A stretch of DNA of 64,000 bases from Erwinia psidii (GCF_003846135.1 NZ_RHHM01000005.1:62001-126000); one strand, 5' to 3'. Positions 9,089 through 20,042 are shown, counted from the first letter of the stretch. The notes: generated from the letters alone by a model not told the origin. Translations and numbers: made by a program.

Positions 9089-10726
9089 ATGAAACGTTCA
9101 TTTTTTGTCAGTCGTCCGAGGTATCAGGCCATATTGATGAGTATGGCTGTTGTTACCAGCCATGCATTTGCCGCCAGCGTGCCGTCAGATGTCACCCTTG
9201 CTTCTGAGCAGTCCATCGTTATTAACAATGGTGGTGAGGTCTCATCCCTTGATCCTCAGAAGACTGAAGGGGTTCCTGAAAGCAGCGTGATTATGAACCT
9301 GCTTGAAGGGCTGGTGACAACGGACAACAACGGGCGACTTGTGCCAGGCGTGGCGGAAAGCTGGCACAGCGATCGGGATAAAATCTGGACTTTCACTCTC
9401 AGAAAAGAGGCAAAATGGAGTAATGGTGATCCTGTTACGGCGGCAGATTTTGTCTACAGCTGGCAGAGGCTGGCAGATCCTGCCACCGCATCCCCCTACG
9501 CCAGCTACCTGCAATATGCCCACATTGGCAATATCGACGCGATCCTCGCCGGGAAAAAAGCCCCGCAAACACTTGGGGTGAGAGCGATTGACCAGCATCA
9601 TCTGCAGGTTACTCTCACGGAACCGGTACCCTATTTTATTACCCTTGTAGCCAACACCTCGATGATGCCAGTTAACCGGCAGGTGTTGGAAAAATGGGGC
9701 GATAAGTGGACGCTTTCGGGCCACTATGTTGGCAATGGTGCTTATACACTCAGTGACTGGGTGATTAATGAAAAGATTGAAGTAAAGCGTAACCCGTTGT
9801 ACTGGAATGATAATAAAACGGTCATCAGCAGAGGGACTTTCCTGCCAATCACGTCAACTACCGCTGATGTTAATCGCTATCGTAGCGGTGAAATTGATAT
9901 CACCTACAGCGTATTGCCCCCGGAACAATTCCCGATGCTGAAAAAAACCTTGGGAACACAAGTGCATGTCAACCCGCTGCTGTGCACATTTTATTATGAA
10001 CTGAATAATAAACGTCCCCCCTTTAACGATCCACGCGTGCGCACTGCGGTTAAATTAACGCTCGATCGGCGCATTATCACAGAAAAAATCATGGCACAGG
10101 GACAGATCCCGGCGGGTACCTTTACACCACCGTTTATTGATGGTGCGCATTTCACCCAGCCAGACTGGATGACTCTGACTCAACAGCAGCGCAACCAACA
10201 GGCAAAAAAACTACTGAAGGAAGCGGGGTACAGTTCCGATAACCCTCTGAGTTTTACCCTGCTGTACAACTCTTCTGATGTTAATCAAAAGCAGGCTATC
10301 GCTGCCGCCTCAATGTGGAAAAAGAACCTCGGCGCCAACGTAAGTTTAAACAATCAGGAATGGAAAACCATGCTGGATACCCGTCATCAGGGGAATTTTG
10401 ACGTGGCGCGTGCCACATGGTGCGCTGATTACAACGAGCCGTCCACCTTCCTTAACGCCATGTTAAGCAACTCGTCTGTCAACACGGCGTTTTACCACAG
10501 CGAAAAATTTGATGCGTTGATGGCAAAAACGTTAACAGCCAACAGCGATCGTCAGCGGGCGGAGTATTATCAGCAGGCTGAACAGCAACTCGACAGTGAT
10601 TCTCCGATTGTTCCGGTGTATTACCGGGTAAGCAGCCGGCTGGTAAAACCCTGGGTAGGTGGTTTTACCGGCAAAGATCCGCAGGATCTGACTGGTTTGC
10701 ACTATTACTACATTATTAAACATTGA
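9089..10726 (+). CDS. Periplasmic oligopeptide-binding protein, first oppA paralogue
   Basis: This 545-residue solute-binding protein (SBP_bac_5) captures oligopeptides in the periplasm for the Opp ABC transporter. It has a basic N terminus, a hydrophobic core and a likely signal-peptidase I site after SHAFA (about residue 28). It shares long stretches with the next gene, such as DFVYSWQRLADP, TASPYASYLQY and LNNQEWKTMLDTRHQGNFDVARA, so the two are tandem duplicates. The ribosome-binding site is weak (AGG about 14 bases upstream). It differs from its neighbour across the ligand-binding regions, which suggests a different peptide preference. It could serve OppBCDF or be an MppA-like protein. 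Confidence 0.9.
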   Translation: MKRSFFVSRPRYQAILMSMAVVTSHAFAASVPSDVTLASEQSIVINNGGEVSSLDPQKTEGVPESSVIMNLLEGLVTTDNNGRLVPGVAESWHSDRDKIWTFTLRKEAKWSNGDPVTAADFVYSWQRLADPATASPYASYLQYAHIGNIDAILAGKKAPQTLGVRAIDQHHLQVTLTEPVPYFITLVANTSMMPVNRQVLEKWGDKWTLSGHYVGNGAYTLSDWVINEKIEVKRNPLYWNDNKTVISRGTFLPITSTTADVNRYRSGEIDITYSVLPPEQFPMLKKTLGTQVHVNPLLCTFYYELNNKRPPFNDPRVRTAVKLTLDRRIITEKIMAQGQIPAGTFTPPFIDGAHFTQPDWMTLTQQQRNQQAKKLLKEAGYSSDNPLSFTLLYNSSDVNQKQAIAAASMWKKNLGANVSLNNQEWKTMLDTRHQGNFDVARATWCADYNEPSTFLNAMLSNSSVNTAFYHSEKFDALMAKTLTANSDRQRAEYYQQAEQQLDSDSPIVPVYYRVSSRLVKPWVGGFTGKDPQDLTGLHYYYIIKH

Positions 10727-10893
10727 AACTGTCAGAGGCCGGGATGGGTTGACCGGGGTGAAAGCTGACAGTAAAGGTAAAGTAAAAACGGCTACAGATG
10801 CCACTGCTTCGGCAACTGAGATATCCGGTTGATGAATGTCGCGGACAAGCCATGAGTACAGCAGCAATAAATATAACTGGAGTTAATAATTAC

Positions 10894-12525
10894 ATGATCA
10901 ACATCACCAAAAAAAGCCTGGTTGCTCTGGGCGTACTGACTGCACTGGCGGGCCCTGTGGCAATGGCAGCAACGATCCCGGCGGGTGTCGAGCTGGCAGC
11001 AAAACAGGAACTGGTAAAAGGTAACGGTAGCGAAGTGCAGTCGCTTGATCCGCACAAAATTGAAGGTACCCCGGAATCCAACGTTAGCCGCGATCTGCTG
11101 GAAGGGCTGGTCATCAGCGATTTGCAGGGGCATCCTGTTCCTGGCGTGGCAGAAAGTTGGGAAAACAAAGACGGCAAGGTATGGACCTTCCACCTGCGTA
11201 ACAACGCCAAATGGTCTAACGGCGAACCCGTCACGGCCCAGGACTTTGTGTACAGCTGGCAGCGTCTTGCCGATCCCAAAACGGCTTCTCCCTATGCCAG
11301 CTATCTGCAATACGGTCATCTGGAAAATGTTGATGATATCATCGCCGGTAAAAAGTCGCCTGATACATTGGGTGTGAAGGCCCTGGATGCGCATACCTTG
11401 CAGGTAACACTGACGGAATCTGTACCGTATTTCTATAAGCTTCTGATTCACTCCTCAATGTCACCTGTCTACAAGCCCGCCGTTGATAAATTTGGCGATA
11501 AGTGGACCCAACCTGAAAACTGGGTGGGTAATGGTGCATTTAAGTTACAAAGCCATGTCATTAATGAAAGTATCGTTGTAGTACGTAACCCGGACTACTG
11601 GGATAATGCCAATACAAAACTCGAAAAAGTCACCTTTCTACCTATTTCTTCTGAGGTGGGAGACGTCAACCGCTACTTTAGTAACGGTGGCAGCGATATG
11701 ACGTATAACAATATGCCCATTGAGCTGTTCAAAAAACTTCAGCGTGATAATCCTAAAGACCTGCATGTTGATCCTTACCTCTGTACTTATTACTACGAAA
11801 TCAATAACCAGAAACCACCTTTCAACGATGTGCGCGTGCGTACCGCGCTGAAACTGGGCCTGGATCGTGACATTATGGTGAATAAGGTGCTGGCACAGGG
11901 ACAATTACCTGCCTGGAGCTTTACGCCACCGGCGACAGACGGCGCCACATTAATCAAACCAGAGTGGACTACCTGGTCACAGGAAAAACGTAACGAAGAG
12001 GCGAAAAAGCTGCTGGCGGAAGCCGGTTACACTGCGGATAAGCCGTTAAGCTTTGAACTGCTTTACAACACCTCTGACCTGCACAAAAAACTGGCTATTG
12101 CCGCCTCATCGATCTGGAAGAAAAACCTGGGCATAAATATCAAGCTCAACAATCAGGAATGGAAAACCTTCCTGGATACCCGTCACCAGGGGACCTTTGA
12201 TGTGGCACGTTCTGCGTGGTGTGCGGATTACAACGAGCCCACCTCATTCCTTAACACCATGTTAAGTGGTAGTAGCATCAACACTTCTCACTATTCATCT
12301 GCGGAGTTCGATAAGGTGATGGCTGCGGCAGGTAAGGCAAGTGATGAAAAAGACCGCAGCGGCTTCTATGCCAAAGCCGAGCAGGTGCTGGATAAAGATT
12401 CCGTTATCGCACCGGTTTACTATTACGTGAATGCCCGTCTGGTTAAAACCTATGTGGGTGGCTACACCGGTAAAGATGCTCTGGACAACGTTTACGATAA
12501 AAATTTGTATATTATCAAACACTAA
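10894..12525 (+). CDS. oppA: Periplasmic oligopeptide-binding protein OppA
   Basis: This 543-residue SBP_bac_5 protein binds peptides of about two to five residues for import. The ATG at 10894 is preferred over the in-frame upstream start at 10798: it gives a proper signal peptide (Lys-Lys, hydrophobic core, cleavage after VAMA near residue 24) and has GGAG 11 bases upstream. Mature-domain landmarks include SLDPHKIEGTPESNVSRDLLEGL and CADYNEPTSFLNTMLSG. It is the more OppA-like of the two copies and directly precedes oppBCDF. A hairpin in the oppA-oppB gap may give oppA higher expression than the transporter subunits. Confidence 0.94.
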   Translation: MINITKKSLVALGVLTALAGPVAMAATIPAGVELAAKQELVKGNGSEVQSLDPHKIEGTPESNVSRDLLEGLVISDLQGHPVPGVAESWENKDGKVWTFHLRNNAKWSNGEPVTAQDFVYSWQRLADPKTASPYASYLQYGHLENVDDIIAGKKSPDTLGVKALDAHTLQVTLTESVPYFYKLLIHSSMSPVYKPAVDKFGDKWTQPENWVGNGAFKLQSHVINESIVVVRNPDYWDNANTKLEKVTFLPISSEVGDVNRYFSNGGSDMTYNNMPIELFKKLQRDNPKDLHVDPYLCTYYYEINNQKPPFNDVRVRTALKLGLDRDIMVNKVLAQGQLPAWSFTPPATDGATLIKPEWTTWSQEKRNEEAKKLLAEAGYTADKPLSFELLYNTSDLHKKLAIAASSIWKKNLGINIKLNNQEWKTFLDTRHQGTFDVARSAWCADYNEPTSFLNTMLSGSSINTSHYSSAEFDKVMAAAGKASDEKDRSGFYAKAEQVLDKDSVIAPVYYYVNARLVKTYVGGYTGKDALDNVYDKNLYIIKH

Positions 12526-12536
12526 TGGCAATGTGG

Positions 12537-12553
12537 GGGAAGGGATCCTTCCC
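12537..12553 (+). terminator. Intercistronic hairpin between oppA and oppB
   Basis: GGGAAGG and CCTTCCC pair perfectly around a three-base loop, 11 bp after the oppA stop, with no T tract. It probably stabilises the oppA mRNA or partly attenuates transcription rather than acting as a full terminator. Confidence 0.5.
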
Positions 12554-12604
12554 TCTGTCACTGTTTTTAAGCCGTGCTGAGGCACAGGCCAGCAGGTACG
12601 GGCA

Positions 12605-13525
12605 ATGTTAAAGTTTATTTTACGTCGTTTTCTTGAAGCGATTCCGACGTTACTTATTTTAATCACCATCTCTTTCTTTATGATGCGACTGGCACCAGGC
12701 AGTCCTTTTACCGGTGAGCGAACGCTGCCACCGGAAGTCATGGCCAACATCGAAGCTAAATATCATCTGCACGATCCCATCTGGAAGCAGTACAGCGATT
12801 ATTTGTTGCAACTGGCGCATGGCGACTTCGGACCTTCATTTAAATACAAAGACTATTCGGTTAATTACCTGGTAGGGCATGCTTTTCCGGTATCGGCCAA
12901 ACTGGGTCTGGCCGCGTTTATTCTGGCGATAATTTTGGGGGTTACGGCAGGTGTTATCGCTGCGCTGAAGCAGAACAGCAAGTGGGACTTTATGGTAATG
13001 GGCGTGGCGATGACCGGCGTGGTGATCCCAAGCTTTGTTGTCGCGCCGCTGCTGGTTCTGATCTTTGCCATTGCGCTTAAATGGTTACCTGGGGGAGGCT
13101 GGAACGGAGGACAACTGAAATTTATGATCCTGCCGATGGTGGCACTGTCACTGGCCTATATTGCCAGCATCGCCCGCATTACCCGCGGCTCGATGATCGA
13201 AGTGCTGCACTCCAACTTTATCCGTACCGCACGCGCCAAGGGACTGCCAATGCACCGTATCGTACTGCGACACGCGCTAAAACCGGCAATGTTGCCAGTC
13301 ATATCCTATCTCGGCCCTGCCTTTGTTGGCATTATCACTGGTTCAATGGTGATTGAAACCATCTATGGTCTGCCGGGAATCGGCCAGCTGTTTGTCAATG
13401 GGGCGCTTAACCGGGACTATTCGCTGGTGTTGAGTCTGACTATTCTGGTGGGCGCTTTAACCATTCTCTTTAATGCGATTGTTGACGTGCTGTATGCGGT
13501 TATCGATCCAAAAATTCGTTACTGA
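12605..13525 (+). CDS. oppB: Oligopeptide ABC transporter permease OppB
   Basis: OppB is one of the two inner-membrane permease subunits of the Opp peptide importer. The 306-residue protein has six predicted membrane segments, a periplasmic loop after the first helix, and the cytoplasmic ATPase-coupling loop RTARAKGLPMHRIVLRHALK (EAA-type) in the BPD_transp_1 domain. The C-terminal segment MVIETIYGLPGIGQLFVNG is typical of DppB/OppB. It starts 79 bp after oppA; oppC starts 14 bp after its end. Confidence 0.96.
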   Translation: MLKFILRRFLEAIPTLLILITISFFMMRLAPGSPFTGERTLPPEVMANIEAKYHLHDPIWKQYSDYLLQLAHGDFGPSFKYKDYSVNYLVGHAFPVSAKLGLAAFILAIILGVTAGVIAALKQNSKWDFMVMGVAMTGVVIPSFVVAPLLVLIFAIALKWLPGGGWNGGQLKFMILPMVALSLAYIASIARITRGSMIEVLHSNFIRTARAKGLPMHRIVLRHALKPAMLPVISYLGPAFVGIITGSMVIETIYGLPGIGQLFVNGALNRDYSLVLSLTILVGALTILFNAIVDVLYAVIDPKIRY

Positions 13526-13539
13526 TTCTGGAGCAGGCA

Positions 13540-14448
13540 ATGATGTTAAGTAAAAAAAATAGCGCCGCTCTCGACACCCTCAGCGAGAGGCTGGAGATAG
13601 AAGGTCGAAGCCTCTGGCAGGATGCGCGACGACGGTTTATCCATAACCGGGCCGCACTGGCCAGCCTGTTGGTTCTGCTGCTTATCGGTTTATTTGTCGT
13701 ATTTGCGCCGATGATGTCATCATTTACCTATGACGACACTGACTGGGGCATGATGTCAACTGCACCGGACATCGCCACAAAACATTATTTTGGCACGGAT
13801 TCGTCCGGTCGTGACCTGCTGGTCAGGGTGGCAATTGGTGGTCGCATTTCGTTGATGGTGGGCATTGCTTCCGCGATGGTCGCCGTGCTGGTGGGCACGC
13901 TTTATGGATCGCTGGCCGGGTATCTTGGTGGCAAAACTGACTCGATAATGATGCGGCTGCTGGAGATCCTTAATTCCTTTCCGTTCATGTTCTTTGTGAT
14001 CCTGCTGGTAACCTTTTTTGGCCGTAACATACTGCTGATATTTGTCGCCATTGGGCTGGTTTCCTGGCTGGATATGGCGCGTATCGTTCGCGGCCAGACA
14101 CTAAGCCTTAAGCGCAAAGAGTTTATTGAGGCCGCTCAGGTCGGCGGCGTTTCCACCACCCGTATTGTGTTAAAGCACATTGTGCCAAACGTGCTGGGTG
14201 TCGTGGTGGTGTATGCCTCTCTTCTGGTGCCGAGTATGATCCTGTTTGAATCTTTCCTCAGCTTTCTTGGCCTGGGAACACAGGAGCCACTTAGTAGCTG
14301 GGGAGCCTTACTCAGCGACGGTGCGAATTCAATGGAAGTATCTCCGTGGTTACTGTTGTTCCCGGCGGGATTCCTGGTAATTACGCTGTTCTGTTTTAAT
14401 TTTATCGGTGATGGCCTGCGTGATGCCCTCGACCCGAAAGATCGCTAA
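13540..14448 (+). CDS. oppC: Oligopeptide ABC transporter permease OppC
   Basis: OppC is the second permease subunit and pairs with OppB. The 302 residues include a cytoplasmic N-terminal arm (about 1-40), a first membrane helix ([17 protein letters not shown]), the periplasmic segment [16 protein letters not shown] characteristic of DppC/OppC proteins, and the EAA coupling loop [20 protein letters not shown]. The C-terminal end [15 protein letters not shown] is conserved. oppD follows after a 10-bp gap that contains its ribosome-binding site. Confidence 0.96.
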   Translation: MMLSKKNSAALDTLSERLEIEGRSLWQDARRRFIHNRAALASLLVLLLIGLFVVFAPMMSSFTYDDTDWGMMSTAPDIATKHYFGTDSSGRDLLVRVAIGGRISLMVGIASAMVAVLVGTLYGSLAGYLGGKTDSIMMRLLEILNSFPFMFFVILLVTFFGRNILLIFVAIGLVSWLDMARIVRGQTLSLKRKEFIEAAQVGGVSTTRIVLKHIVPNVLGVVVVYASLLVPSMILFESFLSFLGLGTQEPLSSWGALLSDGANSMEVSPWLLLFPAGFLVITLFCFNFIGDGLRDALDPKDR

Positions 14449-14458
14449 GGAGTTGCCG

Positions 14459-15472
14459 ATGCATGTTACTGAATTACAGCCAGCCGTGGCGAAAGATGCG
14501 CACAGCGAGTTTTTACTTAGCGTAAGAGATTTGCGGGTCACTTTTGGCACGCCAGACGGTGATGTTACGGCGGTTAACGACCTGAACTTTAGTCTCCGGG
14601 CGGGTGAAACACTCGGTATCGTGGGCGAGTCCGGTTCCGGTAAATCACAAACCGCTTTCGCGCTGATGGGCTTACTGGCCAGCAATGGTCGGATCGGTGG
14701 GTCGGCCCTGTTTAATGGTAATGAAATCCTTAATCTACCGGAGAAACAGCTAAATCGCCTGCGGGCCGAGCAGATCGCCATGATTTTTCAGGACCCGATG
14801 ACCTCGCTTAATCCTTATATGCGCGTGGGCGATCAGCTGATGGAAGTACTCAAACTTCACAAAGGGATGAGCAGTTCGCAGTCTTTTGAAGCGTCGGTGA
14901 AAATGCTGGACGCGGTTAAAATGCCCGAAGCGCGTAAACGGATGAAGATGTACCCGCATGAGTTCTCAGGCGGAATGCGCCAGCGAGTGATGATCGCTAT
15001 GGCGCTGTTATGTCGGCCAAAACTGCTTATTGCTGATGAACCGACCACCGCGCTTGATGTGACGGTACAGGCACAGATTATGATGCTGTTGAACGATCTG
15101 AAAAGAGAATTCAATACGGCAATCATTATGATCACCCATGATCTTGGCGTGGTAGCCGGGATTTGTGACCAGGTTCTGGTGATGTATGCCGGCAGAACCA
15201 TGGAATACGGCAGGGCAAGGGATGTCTTTTATCAGCCAACCCATCCCTATTCAATTGGTCTGCTTAACGCCGTGCCCCGTCTTGATGCAGAGGGGGATTC
15301 GCTGACGACTATTCCCGGTAATCCACCTAATCTTCTGCGTTTGCCGCAAGGCTGTCCTTTCCAGCCACGCTGCTCTCATGCGATGGCAGTGTGCTCCTCT
15401 GCACCTCCCCTGATGCCGTTTGCACAAGGACGTGAGCGTGCCTGCTTTAAACCCCTGGAGGAACTGGTATGA
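14459..15472 (+). CDS. oppD: Oligopeptide ABC transporter ATPase OppD
   Basis: OppD is one of two ATPases that power peptide uptake. The ATG at 14459 is chosen because AAGGAG (14447-14452) sits six bases before it; a longer frame reaching back into oppC lacks such support. The 337-residue protein carries Walker [10 protein letters not shown]-loop [10 protein letters not shown], signature FSGGMRQRV, Walker B LLIADEP and the switch histidine in ITHDLGVV. The C-terminal oligopeptide-transporter extension has GCPFQPRC. It overlaps oppF by four bases (ATGA), so translation is coupled. Confidence 0.96.
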   Translation: MHVTELQPAVAKDAHSEFLLSVRDLRVTFGTPDGDVTAVNDLNFSLRAGETLGIVGESGSGKSQTAFALMGLLASNGRIGGSALFNGNEILNLPEKQLNRLRAEQIAMIFQDPMTSLNPYMRVGDQLMEVLKLHKGMSSSQSFEASVKMLDAVKMPEARKRMKMYPHEFSGGMRQRVMIAMALLCRPKLLIADEPTTALDVTVQAQIMMLLNDLKREFNTAIIMITHDLGVVAGICDQVLVMYAGRTMEYGRARDVFYQPTHPYSIGLLNAVPRLDAEGDSLTTIPGNPPNLLRLPQGCPFQPRCSHAMAVCSSAPPLMPFAQGRERACFKPLEELV

Positions 15473-16470
15473 GTGCGGTAGCGGAAAAACAAGTCCTGCT
15501 GGAAATTGCCGATCTGAAGGTCCATTTTGCCATCAGGGATGGTCATCAGTGGTTCTGGCAGCCGCCGAAAAGCCTTAAGGCCGTTGATGGCGTCAGCCTT
15601 CGCCTGTATGAAGGGGAAACGCTGGGCGTGGTCGGTGAATCTGGCTGTGGCAAATCTACCCTGGCACGCGCCATTATTGGCCTGGTTAAAGCCACCGAAG
15701 GGCGTGTTGCCTGGTTGGGACGTGATTTACTGGGGCAGAGTGAGGAGGAGTGGCGCAGGGCGCGCAGTGATATTCAGATGATTTTCCAGGATCCACTTGC
15801 TTCCCTTAATCCACGCATGACCATCGGTGAAATCATTGCGGAACCGCTTCGCACTTATCATCCTCAAATGCCCCGCGAAGAAGTTAAAGAGCGGGTCAAG
15901 GCGATGATGATGAAAGTGGGTCTGTTGCCAAACCTGATTAACCGCTATCCTCATGAGTTTTCCGGCGGTCAGTGCCAGCGCATCGGTATCGCCCGTGCGC
16001 TGATCCTTGAACCGAAGCTGATTATCTGTGACGAGCCGGTTTCTGCACTTGACGTTTCAATCCAGGCGCAGGTGGTTAATCTGCTGCAAAAATTGCAGCG
16101 TGAAATGGGGCTGTCGCTGATCTTTATTGCTCACGATCTGGCGGTGGTTAAACATATCTCCGACCGGGTGCTGGTGATGTATTTAGGCCATGCGGTAGAG
16201 CTGGGGACCTATGATGAGGTGTATCAGAATCCACAGCATCCCTACACAAGGGCGTTGATGTCGGCGGTCCCGATCCCCGACCCGGATCTGGAGAAAAACA
16301 AGGTTATTCAGCTGTTGGAAGGTGAACTGCCGTCTCCCATTAACCCGCCATCTGGCTGTGTGTTCCGCACCCGTTGCCCGATTGCCGGGCCTGAATGTGC
16401 TAAAACCCGTCCACTGCTTGAGGGTAGTTTCCGCCATGCCGTATCCTGTCTGAAGGTGGATCCTATGTAA
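15469..16470 (+). CDS. oppF: Oligopeptide ABC transporter ATPase OppF
   Basis: OppF is the second ATPase and forms a heterodimer with OppD. The 333 residues include an insertion before Walker A ([18 protein letters not shown]) typical of OppF/DppF. Walker A is GESGCGKST, the Q-loop [10 protein letters not shown], the signature [12 protein letters not shown], Walker B LIICDEP and the switch region IAHDLAVV. The C-terminal motif [11 protein letters not shown] is the family extension. Last gene of the opp operon, with a 4-bp overlap with oppD. Confidence 0.96.
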   Translation: MSAVAEKQVLLEIADLKVHFAIRDGHQWFWQPPKSLKAVDGVSLRLYEGETLGVVGESGCGKSTLARAIIGLVKATEGRVAWLGRDLLGQSEEEWRRARSDIQMIFQDPLASLNPRMTIGEIIAEPLRTYHPQMPREEVKERVKAMMMKVGLLPNLINRYPHEFSGGQCQRIGIARALILEPKLIICDEPVSALDVSIQAQVVNLLQKLQREMGLSLIFIAHDLAVVKHISDRVLVMYLGHAVELGTYDEVYQNPQHPYTRALMSAVPIPDPDLEKNKVIQLLEGELPSPINPPSGCVFRTRCPIAGPECAKTRPLLEGSFRHAVSCLKVDPM

Positions 16471-16616
16471 CTATATCTCTGCCTGTTGAGTATGTTCGCT
16501 TGTGTGACATGTTAGTGAAACGGCGGGGGAGGTAATGCGTCTTGCGGCAGGGATGGGCGAGACGCACAGGGTAAAGACGCGTTTTTGTCTAATCAGCGGG
16601 AGAGTGTCTGCACTGT

Positions 16617-16940
16617 TTATTCACGCCACAGAATGTGGCAGAGCTTGTTATCTTTTTCGCGGCACATCAGTACGCGTGCAAATATGTCAGTTACAGGCTC
16701 GCCTTCGGCTTCACCCAGTCCAATCACCACTTCGGCGAAAAAATCCGGGTTCAGGTCGAAATCGACATGATCTACCCAGTCGTCTGAAGGGTCAAACAGC
16801 TCCGCGCCGCCGCGTTCTTCAAACTGAAGATTGAACAGGATAATATCGGCCGGGTCGAGATTGTCTGCTGCCAGTTCAAGAAAAATATCATAGGCTTGTT
16901 CAAGCGTTTCATCATCGGTAAGGCGGTTATTCAAATCCAT
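16617..16940 (-). CDS. yciU: DUF440 family protein YciU
   Basis: This small acidic cytoplasmic protein of the YciU/DUF440 family has no defined function; its strong negative charge has led to the family being described as possible DNA mimics. The start at 16940 gives MDLNNRL, as in E. coli YciU, with GGGA about seven bases upstream. An in-frame ATG at 16952 would add four residues. Conserved segments are [47 protein letters not shown] and [15 protein letters not shown]. It lies 45 bp downstream of clsA on the same strand. Confidence 0.92.
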   Translation of the reverse strand: MDLNNRLTDDETLEQAYDIFLELAADNLDPADIILFNLQFEERGGAELFDPSDDWVDHVDFDLNPDFFAEVVIGLGEAEGEPVTDIFARVLMCREKDNKLCHILWRE

Positions 16941-16985
16941 AGCATTTCCCATAAGGCCCGCAGGCGCTGTGCAATCCCGCTCGTT

Positions 16986-18446
16986 TTACAGTAAAGGGCT
17001 GAAGAAGTAAAACAGCCGTTCAACAATTCGCTGCCAGTAAGCACGACGTGACCAGCGTTTTTCATCTACCAGTCGCGAACGGGCAATATAATCATCCTGT
17101 ACGCGAGCCAGATCGCTGCCGAAACCATCATCATCAATCACCAGCGTGATTTCAAAATTAAGCCACAGGCTACGCATATCCAGATTGACCGTGCCGACCA
17201 GGCTTAACTGACCGTCTACCAGTACGCTTTTGGTATGCAGCAAACCGTCTTCAAACTGATAAATCTTAACGCCCGCATCCAGTAGCTCGGCAAAAAAAGC
17301 CCGACTGGCCCATCCCACCAGCACGGAGTCGTTATGCCGTGGCACGATAATGCTGACATCCACGCCACGGTGAGATGCGGTACAGATAGCATGGAGCAGG
17401 TCGTCACTGGGCACGAAGTATGGCGTGGTCATAATCAGCTGCTCGCGGGCAGAGTAGACGGCGGTTAGCAGTGCCTGATGAATCAAATCTTCCGGGAAGC
17501 CGGGGCCGGAGGCAATCACCTGGATAGTATGGCCGCTCTCCTGTTCGAAAGGCATGATATTACCATCAGGTGGCGGTGGCAAAATACGCTTACCGGTTTC
17601 AATCTCCCAGTCACAGGAATAGATAATTCCCATCGTGGTGGCGACAGGGCCTTCCATTCGCGCCATGAGATCAATCCACTGGCCAACGCCCGCATCCTGT
17701 TTGAAATAGCGCGGATCCACCAGATTCATGCTGCCGGTATAGGCAATATAGTTATCAATTAACACCACTTTCCGGTGCTGGCGCAGATCCATACGGCGAA
17801 GAAAAACACGCAGCAGACTGACCTTGAGTGATTCTACTACGTCAATTCCTGCATTACGCATCATGGTGGCCCACGGGCTGCGGAAAAACTGCACGCTTCC
17901 GGCCGAGTCCAGCATCAGACGACAGTGAACACCGCGTCGTGAAGCAGCCATCAGGGATTCGGCTACCTCATCAGCCAGTCCGCCGGGCTGCCAGATATAA
18001 AACACCATTTCAATGTTATGCCGTGCCAGCTGAATATCGCGGATCAGTGCATGGAGGGTGTCATCGGTGGAGGTGAGCAGCTGCAACTGATTGCCTTTAA
18101 CACCGGCAACGCCCTGACGATTTTCACACAACTGAAAAAGCGATCGGGCAACATCGCTGTTATCGTTGGCAAAAATCTGGTGGCAGGATTTCAGCTCACT
18201 TAACCAGCGAGCAGTGGAAGGCCACATGGTGCGGGCGCGTTCGGCACGACGCTTTCCTAAATGCAGTTCACCAAATGACAGGTAAGCGATGATACCCACC
18301 AGTGGCAGTATGTAAATAATCAACAGCCAGGCCATGGCGGAAGGCACTGCACGACGTTTCATCAGAATACGTAGCGTGATCCCAGCAATCAGCAGCCAGT
18401 AACCAAAAACCAGCAGCCAACTGAGTACAGTATAAAAAGTCGACAT
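16986..18446 (-). CDS. clsA: Cardiolipin synthase A
   Basis: ClsA condenses two phosphatidylglycerol molecules into cardiolipin at the inner membrane. The start at 18446 yields the 486-residue family length beginning [19 protein letters not shown]; the frame stays open upstream but that extension has no family support. Two N-terminal membrane helices (about 3-24 and 38-58) are followed by two phospholipase-D domains with HKD motifs: [18 protein letters not shown] and [18 protein letters not shown]. The C terminus [11 protein letters not shown] is as in E. coli. In E. coli kch lies upstream; here an unrelated gene does. Confidence 0.96.
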   Translation of the reverse strand: MSTFYTVLSWLLVFGYWLLIAGITLRILMKRRAVPSAMAWLLIIYILPLVGIIAYLSFGELHLGKRRAERARTMWPSTARWLSELKSCHQIFANDNSDVARSLFQLCENRQGVAGVKGNQLQLLTSTDDTLHALIRDIQLARHNIEMVFYIWQPGGLADEVAESLMAASRRGVHCRLMLDSAGSVQFFRSPWATMMRNAGIDVVESLKVSLLRVFLRRMDLRQHRKVVLIDNYIAYTGSMNLVDPRYFKQDAGVGQWIDLMARMEGPVATTMGIIYSCDWEIETGKRILPPPPDGNIMPFEQESGHTIQVIASGPGFPEDLIHQALLTAVYSAREQLIMTTPYFVPSDDLLHAICTASHRGVDVSIIVPRHNDSVLVGWASRAFFAELLDAGVKIYQFEDGLLHTKSVLVDGQLSLVGTVNLDMRSLWLNFEITLVIDDDGFGSDLARVQDDYIARSRLVDEKRWSRRAYWQRIVERLFYFFSPLL

Positions 18447-18775
18447 GTCAGTGGACGTCCCGTTCACCCTTAAGTAGAGAGAGTTTACGTGCAGATGGCA
18501 ATTGACGAAACCTTTTCTGCTCTGAAGCCATCTGGTATGGCGGACGTCGGGGGTGTTTGCCATCTGCCGCACTTATTCCGATCGAAGAGGCCGGGGTGAG
18601 TCCGGGCAAAAATATCGTTGGCCAATGTCACATATCGCGTCAGGTCAGGTGGTGGGCAGGTAAGTCAATAACTACCGCCGATCTGACAATACGGATGGGC
18701 TGTGTTCAGCACCAAATTTTGCAGATGTGTGGGAAGATTCTGATAGAAAGCAGGGTACAGGCAGCCGTGTCTTTA
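18447..18775. other. Intergenic region upstream of clsA
   Basis: 329 bp between clsA and the unidentified gene at 18776. It should contain the clsA promoter. No further gene or repeat is seen. Confidence 0.4.
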
Positions 18776-19408
18776 TCAAAAACTGGCAGGAAGCTGGAGC
18801 TTTGAGATGATGGCGAGTCTGTTCTGATGTTGCTGAGGATTCCCCCACAGCCACTGTTCGTAATGACCAACATCATCATCCGATCTCATTTCATGCAGGT
18901 CACAGCTGAGCATGTCGTAAGCATAAACTTTAAAACCATATGCCAGGGCGTCGTACATTCTCGCCTGCCAGAAAGACATACCATCATGAGTTTGATTCAT
19001 ATCAGAGACAATAACGTCATATTGCTCAAGCAGATAGCTAAAAAAAATGGTTCCTGCCAGCTCATGAAGTTCTTTTCGGTGTTTTGGCTTCTGGGTACGC
19101 CATACCAGCACCTGAGTGACAGGTCGGCAGTTGAGGAATGTGTCAGGCTGGATAACGACCCTGTTATAATAAGCAATATCCTCGGACACATCATTAATAA
19201 GTGCCAATTCGAAATGGTTTTGACTCAGACGGTCGGAAAGTCGTCCGTCTACGCGGACAAGGCGATAACCGGGTGATAGAGTGATGCCTCTGATTTCAAC
19301 GCTTGTCCCCGCGGCCAGAGCGGAATAGAGGGTACTGTTATCCTCGCTTTCGTTCAAATGAGCGAAAACCTGGTTAACTTTTGCCGCATTGAGCAATTTT
19401 GCTGGCAT
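18776..19408 (-). CDS. Unidentified protein in the kch position
   Basis: I do not recognise this 210-residue protein. The ATG at 19408 has a strong ribosome-binding site (AAAGGGGG about five bases upstream), and the start region MPAKLLNAAKVNQVFAHLNE looks natural; the frame is open further back but weaker. No signal peptide or membrane helix is seen. Visible features are a mixed alpha/beta pattern, an Asp-rich patch near the C terminus (MRSDDDVGHYEQW) and a middle segment SDMNQTHDGMSFWQARMYDALAYG. It fills the slot where E. coli carries kch and has its own flanking spacers, so it was probably inserted alone. A phage-derived protein is one possibility. Confidence 0.75.
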   Translation of the reverse strand: MPAKLLNAAKVNQVFAHLNESEDNSTLYSALAAGTSVEIRGITLSPGYRLVRVDGRLSDRLSQNHFELALINDVSEDIAYYNRVVIQPDTFLNCRPVTQVLVWRTQKPKHRKELHELAGTIFFSYLLEQYDVIVSDMNQTHDGMSFWQARMYDALAYGFKVYAYDMLSCDLHEMRSDDDVGHYEQWLWGNPQQHQNRLAIISKLQLPASF

Positions 19409-20042
19409 ATCGCCCCCTTTCTGTCGGCTAAAAAATAGCCGCACTGTTAGCGGCAATTGTATCGCCGCACCGATTTTTTATCAATAACAGGCCAATGCTG
19501 TCGCAGGCGGGGCATCAGGGGCCAGCCGGTTAATAATATTTTGCGCTTTTATACCGTTATCCGCCATGGTAGCAGTGTCGTGCGTGTTGCCGTATTTTAA
19601 CGGGGAAGATAAAACGGGGTCACTTAAGGCTAACCTGGCGTGTTCAGTTCGGCTTAAGGACTAAGCAGGCTGCCTGGTCTGCACGACCAGCAGAGTGTAC
19701 AGAATACAGCGCGTTACCCATGCCAGAGTAGCGTTTTGCTTCGCTGCATTTATTCATGACCGATCTCTTTTATTGGCCCCTGTTTTACCAAATAATCGCA
19801 TCGTGATGATATTCACCTGAACTTACTCTTAATTCGCCAGGTGATTGAAGATGAGAGGTATTTGTCATTTTCAGGGAATGGGTGAATATTGTGAGTGCTG
19901 CCATGTTGTCAAACCCGGCGAGGATGGGCGAAAGAGACCTGCACTCAGGATCATCAGCCGGGAAGATGCCGATTTATGCAGCCTGGAAGACGTATTTTGT
20001 CTCAGGCAGACATATCATATTTCATTGAAAATAAATTTTTTA
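19409..20042. other. Intergenic region between the unidentified gene and yciI
   Basis: About 630 bp. It holds the upstream region of the 18776-19408 gene. A plus-strand open frame from 19845 runs into yciI antisense and has no family features. I see no supported gene here; decayed remains of a former gene are possible. Confidence 0.4.
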
